DNA from: Cellulosimicrobium sp. Marseille-Q4280
GTDB taxonomy: Bacteria; Actinomycetota; Actinomycetes; Actinomycetales; Cellulomonadaceae
Assembly: GCF_943181405.1 (NCBI RefSeq)
Contig: NZ_CALPBY010000001.1
Span: forward strand, 1,013,649-1,077,648
DNA: 64,000 bases
Reading direction: 5' to 3'
The notes beneath the pieces were generated by a model. The model had not been told where the DNA came from. It was given only the letters and a program-made list of their open reading frames with translations, and searched no databases. The position numbers and the translations under genes were made by a program. How positions within the stretch are numbered: the first letter of the stretch is position 1; every line of letters starts with the position of its first letter. Below, piece by piece: positions 15,175 through 24,394 of this stretch.

Positions 15175-16341
15175 TCAGTACCAGCCCTTGGCGACCGAGT
15201 GCGACCACGCCGAGCACGGCGTGCCGTACCGGCCCTCGATGTAGCCGAGGCCCCAGGTGATCTGGGTCGCCGGGTTCGTGCGCCAGTCGTCGCCGGCGCT
15301 CGCCATCTTCGAGCCCGGCAGCGCCTGCGGGATGCCGTAGGCCGACGAGCTCGGGTTGTCGGCGTCGACGCGCCAGTTGCTCTCCTTGGTCCACAGCTTG
15401 TCGAGGCACACGAACTGGTCGTCGCCCCAGCCGCGCTGCGCGGCGAGCGAGCGCCCGACCGCGCGCGCCGACCCGGGGTCCACCGAGACGGAGATGTCCA
15501 TGGTCCCGACCTTGATGACCTCGTTGCGGGGCTCGGTCGTCACGTTGCGCGTCAGCACGGTGCGGGCGACCTCCGCGCCGCCGAGCGTCTGCACCGCGTA
15601 CGTCGTGACCGCCTCGCCCACGCGTCCCGACTGGACGACGACCCGGTGGCCCTTCGGCAGGTTGGGGTCCTCGACCTCCTCGGTCGTGAACGGCAGGACC
15701 TCCGTGAGCGTGTCCGACGTCGCCGCCGCCCTGCTGACGAGGACGAGCATCCCGTCCACGGCGGCGGCGTCGAGCGGGACGGACGTGTCGTCCTCCTCGC
15801 CGAGCACGATCCCCGCGGTCTGCAGCACGCCACGGACCGTCGCCTCGGCCGTCGTGATGGGCATGACGGCGCCGTCGACCGCGATGTGCACCGTCTTGAG
15901 CGTCGACACGCGCACCGGCTGGCGGCCGAGCGACGCCGAGCGCGACACGTCGGTCACCGCACCCTCGGCGCGCGGCCCGAGGAACGCGAGCAGCTCGCCC
16001 ACCGTCCGCGCCGTCGTCGCGATCGTCTGCTCCTGGCCGTCGATCTCGACCACGACGTCGTGGCTCGTCCGGACCACGATCGTCCCGCCGTCGGGCGCGG
16101 AGGAGCCCAGCGCGGGCTCGACGAGGTCCTCCGGCGCGACACCGACGTCCTGGTAGTCGAGCACCTCGGCGACCGTGCGCCCGTACGCGGAGACGTCGTA
16201 GAGCGTGCCGTCGACGTCGAGGGTCACGCTCTTGTGCAGCGTCGCGAACGCGCCGGTCACCCCGACGAGCCCGACGACGACCACTCCCCGGGCGACGAAC
16301 CGCTGCACGCGGCGGCGCGTCGTTCCGTCAGGTGCGAGCAC
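15175..16341 (-). CDS. G5-domain wall hydrolase, RpfB/YabE-like (lysozyme-like head)
   Basis: A 388-residue membrane-anchored protein: a basic N-terminus and helix FVARGVVVVGLVGVTGAFA, three DUF348 modules (first at VTLDVDGTLYDVSAYGRTV), a G5 domain ending near residue 285, and a C-terminal domain beginning RSLAAQRGWGDDQF. Its catalytic region WTKESNWRVDADNP and [16 protein letters not shown] is that of a transglycosylase/lysozyme-like fold, not the classical Rpf domain. GTG 16341 starts the gene. A TACGGT -10 element at 16437-16442 is shared with the other two rpf-like promoters, but the upstream GTAAC/GTTAT box is eroded here. It follows tatD in the cluster. Confidence 0.9.
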   Translation of the reverse strand: MLAPDGTTRRRVQRFVARGVVVVGLVGVTGAFATLHKSVTLDVDGTLYDVSAYGRTVAEVLDYQDVGVAPEDLVEPALGSSAPDGGTIVVRTSHDVVVEIDGQEQTIATTARTVGELLAFLGPRAEGAVTDVSRSASLGRQPVRVSTLKTVHIAVDGAVMPITTAEATVRGVLQTAGIVLGEEDDTSVPLDAAAVDGMLVLVSRAAATSDTLTEVLPFTTEEVEDPNLPKGHRVVVQSGRVGEAVTTYAVQTLGGAEVARTVLTRNVTTEPRNEVIKVGTMDISVSVDPGSARAVGRSLAAQRGWGDDQFVCLDKLWTKESNWRVDADNPSSSAYGIPQALPGSKMASAGDDWRTNPATQITWGLGYIEGRYGTPCSAWSHSVAKGWY

Positions 16342-16533
16342 GCGGGCGGTCCCTTCTCGGCGGGCCGGGCGTCCGGCGAGCGCCGGGCGAGAGGTTCGGG
16401 GCGTCGTCGGCAGACCGCGGACGACGCACGGACCCGACCGTAGCCGAGTCGTGGCCCTGGGCGAAACCTCCCGTTCGTGCCGGGCGTCCGACGGTGCGTG
16501 TCAGCGGCCCGTCAGCGGCCCGTCATGGGTGGG

Positions 16534-17466
16534 TCACCACGGCCCGTAGACCTCGACCGACGTCGCCGCGACGCGGGTGCACACCTCGGCGAGCGGTACG
16601 CCGGTCACCTCGGCGACGGTACGGACGGTCGCCGGCAGCACGTACGGGGCGTTGGGGCGACCGCGGTACGGGTGCGGCGTGAGGTACGGCGCGTCCGTCT
16701 CGACGAGGACCTGCCCGAGCGGGACCTCGCGCAGCGCCGCTCTCAGCTCGTCGTTGGCGCGGAAGGTCACGGGCCCGGCGAACGACAGGTACCAGCCCTG
16801 CGCCGCGCAGGACCGGGCCATCTCGGCGTCTCCCGAGTAGCAGTGGAAGACGGTCCGCTCGGGGGCCCCGTCGCGGGAGAGCACGTCGAGCACCTCCGCG
16901 TGCGCGTCGCGGTCGTGGATCTGGAGCGCGAGCCCGAGCTCCTTCGCGAGCGCCACGTGGGCGCGGAACGACTCTCGCTGTACACGCTCGCCCTGCGGAC
17001 CTGTACGGAACAGGTCCATCCCGGTCTCGCCGATCGCGCGGACCCGCTGGTTGTCCCGGGCGATGCGCGCGATCTCGGCGATCGCGTCGTCGAGCGACGT
17101 GGCATGGTGCGGCCGCGGGTCGGGCTCGAGCCCGTCCGGCCCGACCTCCCGGACACCGCCGTGCAGGACCGCCTCGTTCGGGTGGATCGCCACGGCACCC
17201 AGGAGGCTCGCCACCACCCCGCCGGCGCCGTGGTCGCCGCGCAGGAGGGCGTCGGTCCAGCGTGCCGAGGGCAGGTCGCACCCGACCTGCACCAGGCGGT
17301 CGACGCCGACGGCGGCCGCGCGCTCGAGGTGCGCCGCGACGCTCGGGGGCGGGACGTCGTCGGGCAGCACGTGCGCGATCGAGTCCAGGTGCGTGTGGTT
17401 GTCCACCACGGGGACCGGCAGCGGCTCCGGGTCCGGCGGCCATCCCCGCTCACGGCTCTTCGCCAT
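16534..17466 (-). CDS. tatD: TatD family hydrolase (metal-dependent DNase)
   Basis: A 310-residue TIM-barrel metalloenzyme. The first metal ligands are in VVDNHTHLDSI near residue 22. AIHPNEA, AIGETGMDLF, LQIHDRDAHAE, FHCYSGDAEMA and VETDAPYLTPHPYRG follow in the order expected for TatD. TatD enzymes have 3'-5' exonuclease or deoxyribonuclease activity. ATG 17466 is preceded by GAGGAGGATGG. It lies between metG and an rpf gene, exactly as in other actinobacteria, but is separated from metG by 188 bp of tandem repeats. Confidence 0.93.
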   Translation of the reverse strand: MAKSRERGWPPDPEPLPVPVVDNHTHLDSIAHVLPDDVPPPSVAAHLERAAAVGVDRLVQVGCDLPSARWTDALLRGDHGAGGVVASLLGAVAIHPNEAVLHGGVREVGPDGLEPDPRPHHATSLDDAIAEIARIARDNQRVRAIGETGMDLFRTGPQGERVQRESFRAHVALAKELGLALQIHDRDAHAEVLDVLSRDGAPERTVFHCYSGDAEMARSCAAQGWYLSFAGPVTFRANDELRAALREVPLGQVLVETDAPYLTPHPYRGRPNAPYVLPATVRTVAEVTGVPLAEVCTRVAATSVEVYGPW

Positions 17467-17500
17467 CCATCCTCCTCAGCCGAACCAGCGCCGCAGCAGT

Positions 17501-17654
17501 TCCGCGGTCACGCGAAGCAGTACGCGGTCACGCGAAGCAGTACGCGGTCCCGCGAAGCAGTACGCGGTCCCACGAAGTAGTACTGCAGCCTCGCGAAGTA
17601 GTACCGCAGCCGGGACCGCGGTACTACCTCGCGGAACCGGGGTACTACCTCGCG
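17501..17654. repeat. 20-bp tandem repeats ending in a hairpin
   Basis: Four 20-bp units (type TACGCGGTCACGCGAAGCAG) at 17501-17580 are followed by a 21-bp unit and then by inverted copies. The arms CGCGAAGTAGTACCGC (17592-17607) and 17618-17633 pair with one mismatch, and a second inverted half follows at about 17639-17654. The spacer between metG and tatD therefore consists almost wholly of this repeat, which is related to 301-356. Confidence 0.8.
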
Positions 17655-19460
17655 TCAGGCGTCCTCGCGCAGCCGGTCGAGCTCCTCCTCGACGATCGAC
17701 TCGTCGAGCTTGGTGAAGACCGGCGTCGGCTTGCCGACCGGCGTCCCGGGCACGACGGCGCGCGGCTGCCACGAGGGGATGCCCTCGCCACCCTGCCCGC
17801 TCCGGTAGTCCCCGGTGATGACCGGGTAGTGCCGCGAGTCGTCGTCGAGGTCGGTGACCTCCTCGATGCGCGGCTGCGGCGCGAAGGTGCCCGTCCCGCC
17901 GAACGCCTCGTGCACCTGCTGAGCCGAGTGCGGCAGGAACGGCGAGAGGATCGTGTTGAGGTCGCTCACGGCCTGCGTCACCGTGTGCAGCACGGTCCCG
18001 AGGCGCTCAGGGTCCGTCTTGAGCTTCCACGGCTCGGTGTCCGAGACGTACTTGTTGACCTCACCGACCGTCTTCATGGCCTCGGCCACGGCGGCGCGCT
18101 GGCGGTGCGTCGCGATGAGGTCGCCGACCCGACCGAACGCCGTGGTCGTCGTCGCGAGCACGCCCTCGTCGATCGGGTGCCGCTCGCCCGGGGTCGGGAT
18201 CTCGCCGAAGTTCTTGTGCACCATGCTCGCCGTGCGGTTCACGAGGTTGCCCCAGCCCGCGACGAGCTCGTCGTTCGTGCGGCGCTGGAAGTCCGCCCAC
18301 GTGAAGTCGACGTCCTGCGTCTCCGGGCCGGCCGACGCCACGTAGTAGCGGAACGCGTCCGGCTGGTAGCGCGCGAGCATGTCGCGCACGTAGATGACGA
18401 CGCCGCGCGACGACGAGAACTTCTGGCCCTCGACGTTGAGGAACTCGCTCGACACGACCTCGGTCGGCAGCTGCAGGTTGCCGTACGGACCCGGAGCGCC
18501 GCCCTTGTTCCCCCGCCCGTCGTAGGCCAGCAGCTCGGCCGGCCAGATCTGGGAGTGGAACGTGATGTTGTCCTTGCCCATGAAGTAGTACGAGCGCGCG
18601 TCGGGGTCGTTCCAGTACGCGCGCCACGCGTCGGGGTCGCCCGTGCGTCGCGCCCACTCGATCGACGCCGACAGGTACCCGATCACCGCGTCGAACCACA
18701 CGTACAGGCGCTTGCTCGGGTTGTCCTCCCAGCCCTCGAGCGGGACGGGGATGCCCCAGTCGATGTCGCGCGTCATGGCCCGCGGCCGGACGTCGTCGAG
18801 CAGGTTGAGCGAGAACTTCAGGACGTTCGGGCGCCACGCGGTCCGGGTGCGCAGCCAGTCGCCCAGCGCGTCGACGAACGCCGGCAGGTCGAGGAAGAAG
18901 TGGTTCGACTCGACGAACTTCGGCGTCTCCCCGTTGATGCGGCTCTTCGGGTTGATGAGGTCGATCGCGTCGAGCTGGTTGCCGCAGTTGTCGCACTGGT
19001 CGCCGCGAGCGCCGTCGTACCCGCAGATGGGGCACGTGCCCTCGATGTAGCGGTCCGGCAGCGTGCGGCCCGTCGACGGCGAGATCGCGCCCATGGTCTT
19101 CTTCTCGACCATGTAGCCGTTCTTGTGCACCGTGCGGAACATCTCCTGCACGACGGCGTAGTGGTTGCGCGTCGTGGTCCGCGTGAACAGGTCGTAGGAG
19201 AGCCCGAGCTGCTGCAGGTCCTCGACGATCACCCGGTTGTACCGGTCCGCGAGCTCCTGCGCGCTGACACCCTCCTTGTCGGCCTGGACGAGGATCGGCG
19301 TGCCGTGCTCGTCGGTGCCCGACACCATGAGGACGTCGTGACCCGCCATCCGCATGTGCCGGCTGAAGACGTCCGAGGGGACACCGAAACCTGCGACGTG
19401 ACCGATGTGGCGCGGGCCGTTCGCGTACGGCCACGCCACGGCCGAGAGGATGTGGGTCAT
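17655..19460 (-). CDS. metG: Methionyl-tRNA synthetase
   Basis: A 601-residue class I synthetase that charges tRNA-Met. The HIGH motif appears as [11 protein letters not shown] near residue 20, and the KMSKS equivalent is KFSSSRG near residue 347. The zinc-binding knuckle [19 protein letters not shown] is intact, as in the E. coli-type enzyme. The C-terminus ends shortly after the anticodon-binding domain, without a tRNA-binding extension. ATG 19460 is chosen because [15 protein letters not shown] is the family N-terminus; longer in-frame extensions run through a repeat element. TAGGAT lies 8 nt upstream. First gene of the metG-tatD-rpf cluster. Confidence 0.97.
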   Translation of the reverse strand: MTHILSAVAWPYANGPRHIGHVAGFGVPSDVFSRHMRMAGHDVLMVSGTDEHGTPILVQADKEGVSAQELADRYNRVIVEDLQQLGLSYDLFTRTTTRNHYAVVQEMFRTVHKNGYMVEKKTMGAISPSTGRTLPDRYIEGTCPICGYDGARGDQCDNCGNQLDAIDLINPKSRINGETPKFVESNHFFLDLPAFVDALGDWLRTRTAWRPNVLKFSLNLLDDVRPRAMTRDIDWGIPVPLEGWEDNPSKRLYVWFDAVIGYLSASIEWARRTGDPDAWRAYWNDPDARSYYFMGKDNITFHSQIWPAELLAYDGRGNKGGAPGPYGNLQLPTEVVSSEFLNVEGQKFSSSRGVVIYVRDMLARYQPDAFRYYVASAGPETQDVDFTWADFQRRTNDELVAGWGNLVNRTASMVHKNFGEIPTPGERHPIDEGVLATTTTAFGRVGDLIATHRQRAAVAEAMKTVGEVNKYVSDTEPWKLKTDPERLGTVLHTVTQAVSDLNTILSPFLPHSAQQVHEAFGGTGTFAPQPRIEEVTDLDDDSRHYPVITGDYRSGQGGEGIPSWQPRAVVPGTPVGKPTPVFTKLDESIVEEELDRLREDA

Positions 19461-19536
19461 GGGGCCCGATCCTAGTCGGCCGGTCCGCGGCGCCGTGCGG
19501 CGTCTCGGTGGAGGCGCGCCCGTCCCGGTTCCGGGC

Positions 19537-19631
19537 GAGGCGGGGCGGGGTGTCGCGGGTCTACCATCCGCCGCTCGTCCCTCGCGGCTCCCGCCAGGCC
19601 CACCACGACCCGCGACACCCCGCCCCGCCTC
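19537..19631. repeat. Inverted-repeat element with 45-bp conserved core, copy 1
   Basis: Two perfect 25-bp inverted arms (19537-19561 and 19607-19631, beginning GAGGCGGGGCGGGGTG) enclose a 45-bp core starting TACCATCCGCCGCTCGTCCC. The core matches copy 2 at 63796-63840 (opposite strand) at 43 of 45 positions, while the arms differ between copies yet remain self-complementary. The core contains its own stem-loop. It lies between the metG start and the end of the upstream rpf paralogue. No coding potential is evident. Confidence 0.8.
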
Positions 19632-19670
19632 ACCCTCGGTGTGCTGCTCACCCTCCAGCGGGACGGCGAC

Positions 19671-19703
19671 GGGCCCGCGACCTCCGCCAGAGGTCGCGGG
19701 CCC
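19671..19703 (-). terminator. Terminator of the rpf paralogue at 19724
   Basis: GGGCCCGCGACCTC, the loop CGCCA and GAGGTCGCGGGCCC form a perfect 14-bp stem directly downstream of the stop codon. Confidence 0.75.
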
Positions 19704-19723
19704 GCGGCGAGGCGTGCGTCGGC

Positions 19724-21049
19724 TCAGTACCAGTTGACGGACTGCGAATGCGACCAGGCGCCGCACGGGGTGCCGTACGAGCCGGCGATGTAGTCGAGGC
19801 CCCACGCGATCTGCGTCGCGGGGTTGGTGGCCCAGTCGGCGCCCTTGCTCGCCATCTTCGAGCCGGGGAGGGACTGCGGGATGCCGTAGGCGCTCGACGT
19901 CGGGTTGTCCGCCGACGGGTTCCAGTTGGACTCCTTGGTCCACAGCTGCTCGAGGCACTGCCACTGCGAGCCGGTCCAGCCGCGCTCGGCCGCCATCTGC
20001 TGGCCGATGGTGCGCGGGTCCTTCGGGCGCTCCTTGGTGCCCCGGACGACGACCGCCTCGACGGGTGCCGTGGTGACCTCCTCCGACACGGGCTCGCGCA
20101 GCCACTCCTCACCGTCGACGAGCGTGACGTCGGTCACCGTGGTCGTGACACCGTCGCGACCCTCCTGCTCGACGACGACGGGGTCGTCGCTGTAGCGCGC
20201 GGCGTCGGTCTTCTCGACGGTCTCGTGCGCGACGGGCGTGGTCTTCTCCTGGCGCTCGACGACGACGCGCTGCACGACGAGCGAGACCGCCGGCGTCTCG
20301 GCGGCGGCCGCACGCGTCGCCGCGGCGTCGGTGGCGTCCGCGCTCTCCGCAGCAGGGGCCACGCGCTGCACGCTCACGCGGTCGAGCTCTCCGAGCTCGA
20401 TGTCCCGGTCGGCGAGGAGGGCGTCGACGCCGACGCCGCCGTCGGGCGCGACCGTGGTCTTCCCGTCGGCGACGACGTTCACCGGTCCGTCGGTGTCGAG
20501 GTCGAGGTCGAGGGCGGCACGGTCGCCCGAGCGGGACGCGACGAGCCGGACGTCGCCGCCGCGCGCTGCGAGGGTCTCGAGCGCCTCGTCGGCGTCGAGC
20601 GCGGTGAGCCAGACGTCGGACTCCTCGCCGTCGGTCTGGACGGTCACCTGCTTGCCGAGGCGGACGACCACCTCGGCGCCGTCCTCGAGGGACGCGTCGG
20701 CATCGGGGGCGACGAGGTCGCGGGAGCCGACGTCGACGCCGGCAGCGTCGAGCGCTCCCTGCACGGACCCGGCGACGGTCGTGACCGTCCGGGTCTCGCC
20801 GTCGACGTCGAGCGTCACGGTCTTCTGGGCCTCGCCGTAGGCGACGGCGCCAGACCCGACGAGGGTCACGGCGGTGACGGCGGAGATCGTCGCCCAGCGG
20901 CGGCGGCGCGTCACGCGCAGCGTGCGGGCCGTGCGCAGCGCCGTGCGCGAGCTCTGCGCGCTCTCGTGCGAGGGCGGGGTGCTCGGTGTCTCGGTCGGGT
21001 CGGTCGGGTTCGCGGGCGCGCTCGTGCGCAGGCGGAAGAGGTTGTGCAC
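19724..21049 (-). CDS. G5-domain wall hydrolase, RpfB/YabE-like (lysozyme-like head)
   Basis: A 441-residue paralogue of the two rpf genes. It has a cytoplasmic basic region, one membrane helix ([20 protein letters not shown], about residues 52-71), three DUF348 modules, an alanine-rich linker, a G5 domain (to about residue 350) and a C-terminal lysozyme-like domain with [14 protein letters not shown] and [16 protein letters not shown]. The anchor and DUF348 part closely resembles the true Rpf at 11815, whereas the catalytic head resembles the one at 15175, so it looks like a recombinant of both. GTG 21049 follows a roughly 210-nt leader that shares motifs with the 13230 leader. Confidence 0.9.
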   Translation of the reverse strand: MHNLFRLRTSAPANPTDPTETPSTPPSHESAQSSRTALRTARTLRVTRRRRWATISAVTAVTLVGSGAVAYGEAQKTVTLDVDGETRTVTTVAGSVQGALDAAGVDVGSRDLVAPDADASLEDGAEVVVRLGKQVTVQTDGEESDVWLTALDADEALETLAARGGDVRLVASRSGDRAALDLDLDTDGPVNVVADGKTTVAPDGGVGVDALLADRDIELGELDRVSVQRVAPAAESADATDAAATRAAAAETPAVSLVVQRVVVERQEKTTPVAHETVEKTDAARYSDDPVVVEQEGRDGVTTTVTDVTLVDGEEWLREPVSEEVTTAPVEAVVVRGTKERPKDPRTIGQQMAAERGWTGSQWQCLEQLWTKESNWNPSADNPTSSAYGIPQSLPGSKMASKGADWATNPATQIAWGLDYIAGSYGTPCGAWSHSQSVNWY

Positions 21050-21260
21050 TGAAGGTCCAGTCGTCAGGGGTCCCGGGCACGGGCGGTCGACGGAGCGCTG
21101 GCTGCGCGTTCTCGGGCACCGGCGTGCCGTGGCACGGGCGTCACCGAGGTCGACCCGCCGATCCGGCGGTCCTCCGGCGTCGTCGCTCGCGGACAGGGCG
21201 AGGGACGGCCGCGTCCCGGTCTGGCCGCATACACCCAGGAGGGGTCGACCGCACGACGGG
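21050..21260 (-). promoter_or_regulatory. Structured 5' leader of the rpf paralogue
   Basis: About 210 non-coding nucleotides. CCGTGCCCGGGACCC followed by GACGACTGGACC just before the start, and CCGGATCGGC further upstream, are shared with the leader of the gene at 13230 although the rest differs. A cis-acting RNA such as a c-di-AMP riboswitch is possible. Confidence 0.4.
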
Positions 21261-21267
21261 ACACTCG

Positions 21268-21296
21268 ACCGTAACCGATTCGTTATCGAAGACCAA
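21268..21296 (-). promoter_or_regulatory. rpf promoter with GTAAC-N6-GTTAT box
   Basis: Minus strand TTGGTC (21291-21296), a 17-nt spacer and TACGGT (21268-21273). The plus strand of the spacer reads GTAACCGATTC then GTTATCGAAGA, two 11-bp direct repeats nearly identical to those at 13501-13522. Confidence 0.6.
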
Positions 21297-21351
21297 ACCG
21301 GCAGGCCACCGCGCCGCCGTCACCGGACCGCGAAGCGCGGGTCGATCTCGC

Positions 21352-22611
21352 TCACCCCACCGGCGAGATGCGCACGCGGAGCAGGCGATCGTCGCCGTCG
21401 CGCGGCTCGCCCCGCCCGTCCGTGTTGTTCGTCAGCACGTAGAGCACCGCGCTGCCGTCGTCCCCCTGCGGGGTGGCGGGGTCCACGACCACCGTCCGCA
21501 GCCGACCGAGGTCGGTGAGCACGGCCTGGGGCGCGCCGAACGCGTCGGGCGACGCCCCGCCGTCGGGCGACGCGAACGGGACGCGCCACAGCATCTCGCC
21601 CCGCAGCCCGGCGAGGTACGCGCCCTCGCGCGTGGCCGCGAGACCGCTCGGCGACGCGTCGTCGGTCGCCCACGTCGTCACCGGGTCGACGAACCCGGCC
21701 CCGGCACCGCCCGCCCCCTCGACGTCCGGCCAGCCGTAGTTCGCGCCCGGCTCGACGACGTTGAGCTCGTCGAACGTGTCCTGACCGAACTCGCTCGCGA
21801 GCATCCGTCCCGTCGCGTCCCACGCCAGGCCCTGCACGTTGCGGTGACCCAGGCTCCAGACGGGCGACGCCGGGTCGGGGTTGCCGGGAGCAGGAGCGCC
21901 GTCCCCGGTCACGCGCAGGATCTTGCCCGCGAGCGACGCCGGGTCCTGGGACGTGCCGCGCTGCTGGGCGTCCCCCGTCGCGACGTAGAGGTACCCGTCC
22001 GGACCGAACGCGAGCCGACCGCCGTCGTGCGTGCTCGCGGCGGGGATCCCCTGCACGACCGGGGTCAGCGCCGACAGCTCGCCGCCCGTGAGCGTCCCGC
22101 GCAGCACCTCGTTGCCGCCCTGGGCCGTCCGGTGGACGAACACCTCGCCCGGCGCGTCGCCGTCGGCCGGCCCGACGGCGACGCCGAGCAGCCCTGCCTC
22201 TCCCCCGGTCACCGTGCCGTCCCGCAGCTCGTCCGCCCCGGGTCCACCGACGGGTGCGACGGCACCGGTCGACGGGTCCACGACGACGAGCGCACGCTCG
22301 TCGCGCAGCGACACGAGCAGCGTCCCGTCCGGCAGCGGCGCGAGACCCCACGGCGCGTCCAGCCCGGTCGCGACCTCGGCGACCTCGACCCGGACCTCGG
22401 GCACGACGACGAGCCCGGGCTCCGCGGACGCCGTGGGGGTCTCGGGGGGCTCCGGCGGCGTCGACGTCTCGGCCCGGGTCTCCGTCGCGCTGCCCGACGG
22501 CGTCGGCGTGTCCCCACCCGTCCCGTCGCCCGTGCACGCCGCGAGGAGGGCGACGAGGACCGCGCCGGCCACGCCGAGGCGTGCGTGCGTCGTCCCGGGT
22601 CGAGGTGGCAT
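21352..22611 (-). CDS. PQQ-dependent sugar dehydrogenase-like lipoprotein (GSDH/Yli family)
   Basis: A 419-residue lipoprotein (lipobox LLAAC, Cys26) followed by a Ser/Thr/Pro-rich linker and a six-bladed beta-propeller of the soluble glucose/aldose sugar dehydrogenase family. Family blocks visible are GLDAPWGLAPLPDGTLLVS near residue 80, GGEAGLLGVAVGP, STHDGGRLAFGPDGYLYVATGDA near 190, and GHRNVQGLAWD near 250. PQQ-binding residues are partly recognisable, but whether this protein holds PQQ is uncertain. It probably oxidises sugars at the cell surface. ATG 22611 has CACGAT 6 nt upstream and no Shine-Dalgarno. It is a single gene divergent from the holin-like gene. Confidence 0.87.
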   Translation of the reverse strand: MPPRPGTTHARLGVAGAVLVALLAACTGDGTGGDTPTPSGSATETRAETSTPPEPPETPTASAEPGLVVVPEVRVEVAEVATGLDAPWGLAPLPDGTLLVSLRDERALVVVDPSTGAVAPVGGPGADELRDGTVTGGEAGLLGVAVGPADGDAPGEVFVHRTAQGGNEVLRGTLTGGELSALTPVVQGIPAASTHDGGRLAFGPDGYLYVATGDAQQRGTSQDPASLAGKILRVTGDGAPAPGNPDPASPVWSLGHRNVQGLAWDATGRMLASEFGQDTFDELNVVEPGANYGWPDVEGAGGAGAGFVDPVTTWATDDASPSGLAATREGAYLAGLRGEMLWRVPFASPDGGASPDAFGAPQAVLTDLGRLRTVVVDPATPQGDDGSAVLYVLTNNTDGRGEPRDGDDRLLRVRISPVG

Positions 22612-22731
22612 GGCTCCATCGTGACCCCGGCGCCGCGGAGCCGCACACGCTCGTCGCGCGGATCACGTGATGCGCGTCACACTGGAACCACAGGGGTGTG
22701 ATCCGCACGCCCGGGCCCGAAGGAGGCCGCC

Positions 22732-23169
22732 ATGCACCCGAAGGTGCTCAGCTTCGTCGTCGCCGCGATCGCCTACGGCATCACCCTCGTCGTCGCGAAC
22801 CTCGTGCTCGGCGGCATGCACATGAGCTGGCTGTGGGGGATCGTCGCCGTCGCGCTCTTCACCGTGACCATCGCCCTGCTCCGCCCGCTCGTGGTCCGGC
22901 TCCTCGGCAAGCACGTGCACGGCTGGACCTGGACGCTCGGCCTCGTGACCGTGCTCGGGTCGTTGATCGTCACGACCCTGCTCTCGCCGTCGAGCGGGTT
23001 CGACATCGACGGGATCTGGACGTGGGTGTGGGCGACGCTCATCGTGTGGGTCGGGACCGTCGTGTACGACCTCGTCGACGACCGGGCCGTCGCCGCCGCG
23101 GGTCGCCGCGTGGAGCGGCACCGGCAGGGACGCCGCGGGCAGACGCCGCCGACGGCCGCGACCGCCTGA
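22732..23169 (+). CDS. Four-helix membrane protein, phage-holin superfamily IV-like
   Basis: A 145-residue integral membrane protein with four hydrophobic helices: SFVVAAIAYGITLVVANLVL, WLWGIVAVALFTVTIALL, WTLGLVTVLGSLIVTTLL and WTWVWATLIVWVGTVVYDLV. A basic C-terminal tail follows. This pattern fits the small actinobacterial family annotated as mycobacterial 4-TMS phage holin (PF04020), which is chromosomal and not a sign of prophage. Start ATG 22732 has AAGGAGGCCGCC. The function is unknown. Confidence 0.75.
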   Translation: MHPKVLSFVVAAIAYGITLVVANLVLGGMHMSWLWGIVAVALFTVTIALLRPLVVRLLGKHVHGWTWTLGLVTVLGSLIVTTLLSPSSGFDIDGIWTWVWATLIVWVGTVVYDLVDDRAVAAAGRRVERHRQGRRGQTPPTAATA

Positions 23170-23209
23170 GCGTCGCGCCGCAGGTGGACGTCCTGGGCGC
23201 GGGTGCGGG

Positions 23210-24394
23210 CTACTGGAGGCGGGTTAGGCCGCGCTTGAGGCCGCGGACGGCCTGGCCGATGCGGTGCTCGTTCTCGATGAGGGCGAACCGGACGAACTCG
23301 TCGCCGCCCGGGCCGAAGCCGACGCCCGGGGAGACGGCGACGTCGCACTCCTCGACGAGGTGGGTCGCGAACTCGATCGAGCCCATGTCGCGGTAGGGCT
23401 CGGGGATGCGTGCCCACGCGAACATCGTGCCGCCGGGCTTGTGGATGTCCCAGCCGATGCGCTGCAGGCCGTCGTAGAGGGCGTCGCGGCGCGACTCGTA
23501 GACGGACGAGATCTCCTGCGGGTGCTCGCTCGCCTCGTTGAGCGTGACCGTCGCGGCGATCTGGATCGGCTGGAACGTGCCGTAGTCGAGGTAGCTCTTG
23601 AGCTTCGCGAGCGCGCCGACGACGTCGCGGCGACCCACGAGGAACGCGACGCGCCAGCCCGCCATGGAGAAGGACTTGGTCATCGAGTAGAGCTCGACGG
23701 CGACCTCGCGCGCACCGTCGCACTCCATGATCGACGGCGGGCGGAACCCGTCGAACGTCATGTCGGCGTAGGCGAGGTCGTGGACGAGCACGACGTCCTT
23801 GTCGCGCGCCCAGTCGACGAGGCGCTGCAGGTCCTCCTTGGTCGCGACGGTCGTCGTGGGGTTGTGCGGGAACGACAGCACGACGACGCGCGGCTTGGGC
23901 CAGCCCAGCTCCCACGCCTCGATGATGCGGTCGATGTACCCCGCGGCGTCGGTCCCGTCGCCGATGGGGACCTGCCGCGCGTCGGCGCCCGCGAAGTACG
24001 GGCCCCAGATGTGGATGGGGTAGCTCGGCGTGGGGACGAGCGCGACGTCGCCGGGCTGCAGCAGCACCCACATGAGGTGGCTGAAGCCCTCCTTGGCGCC
24101 GATCGTCGAGATGATCTCGGTGTCCGGGTCGAGGCTCACCCCGAACCGGCGCTGGTAGAGCCCCGCCACGGCCTCGCGCAGCTTGGGGATGCCGCGCGAC
24201 GCGGAGTAGCGGTGGTTGCGGGAGTTCTGCGCCGCCTCGGCGAGCTTGTCGACCGCGATCTGCGGGCTGGGCAGGTCCGGGTTGCCGAAACCGAGGTCCA
24301 CGACGTCGCGACCTGCTCGGCGTGCCTCGATCTTGAGCCCGTCGATGATCGTGAAGACGTAGGGCGGCAGACCGGGGATCCGGCGGAACTCCAT
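23210..24394 (-). CDS. alaC: Glutamate-pyruvate aminotransferase AlaC
   Basis: A 394-residue fold-type I PLP enzyme, close to E. coli AlaC in order and motif: LPPYVFTIIDGLKIEARR at the start, DLGFGNPDLPSPQ, HRYSASRGIPKLREAVAGLY, VPTPSYPIHIWGPYFAGAD and FPHNPTTTVATKEDLQ. The PLP lysine is in SMTKSFSMAGWRVAF near residue 240, and SPGVGFGPGGDEFVRFALIEN lies near the C-terminus. It interconverts alanine/2-oxoglutarate and pyruvate/glutamate. ATG 24394 has CAGGAG at proper spacing. Monocistronic. Confidence 0.92.
   Translation of the reverse strand: MEFRRIPGLPPYVFTIIDGLKIEARRAGRDVVDLGFGNPDLPSPQIAVDKLAEAAQNSRNHRYSASRGIPKLREAVAGLYQRRFGVSLDPDTEIISTIGAKEGFSHLMWVLLQPGDVALVPTPSYPIHIWGPYFAGADARQVPIGDGTDAAGYIDRIIEAWELGWPKPRVVVLSFPHNPTTTVATKEDLQRLVDWARDKDVVLVHDLAYADMTFDGFRPPSIMECDGAREVAVELYSMTKSFSMAGWRVAFLVGRRDVVGALAKLKSYLDYGTFQPIQIAATVTLNEASEHPQEISSVYESRRDALYDGLQRIGWDIHKPGGTMFAWARIPEPYRDMGSIEFATHLVEECDVAVSPGVGFGPGGDEFVRFALIENEHRIGQAVRGLKRGLTRLQ

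Noticed and set aside
17501-17600. CRISPR array
   Set aside because: The 20-bp units are directly adjacent without unique spacers, they end in a palindrome, and no cas genes are present.
22665-22680. GTGATGCGCGTCAC as an operator of the holin-like gene
   Set aside because: An imperfect palindrome in very GC-rich DNA with no second site; not distinguishable from chance.
22732-23169. Prophage remnant suggested by the holin-like protein
   Set aside because: This four-helix family is chromosomal in actinobacteria and no other phage genes are nearby.
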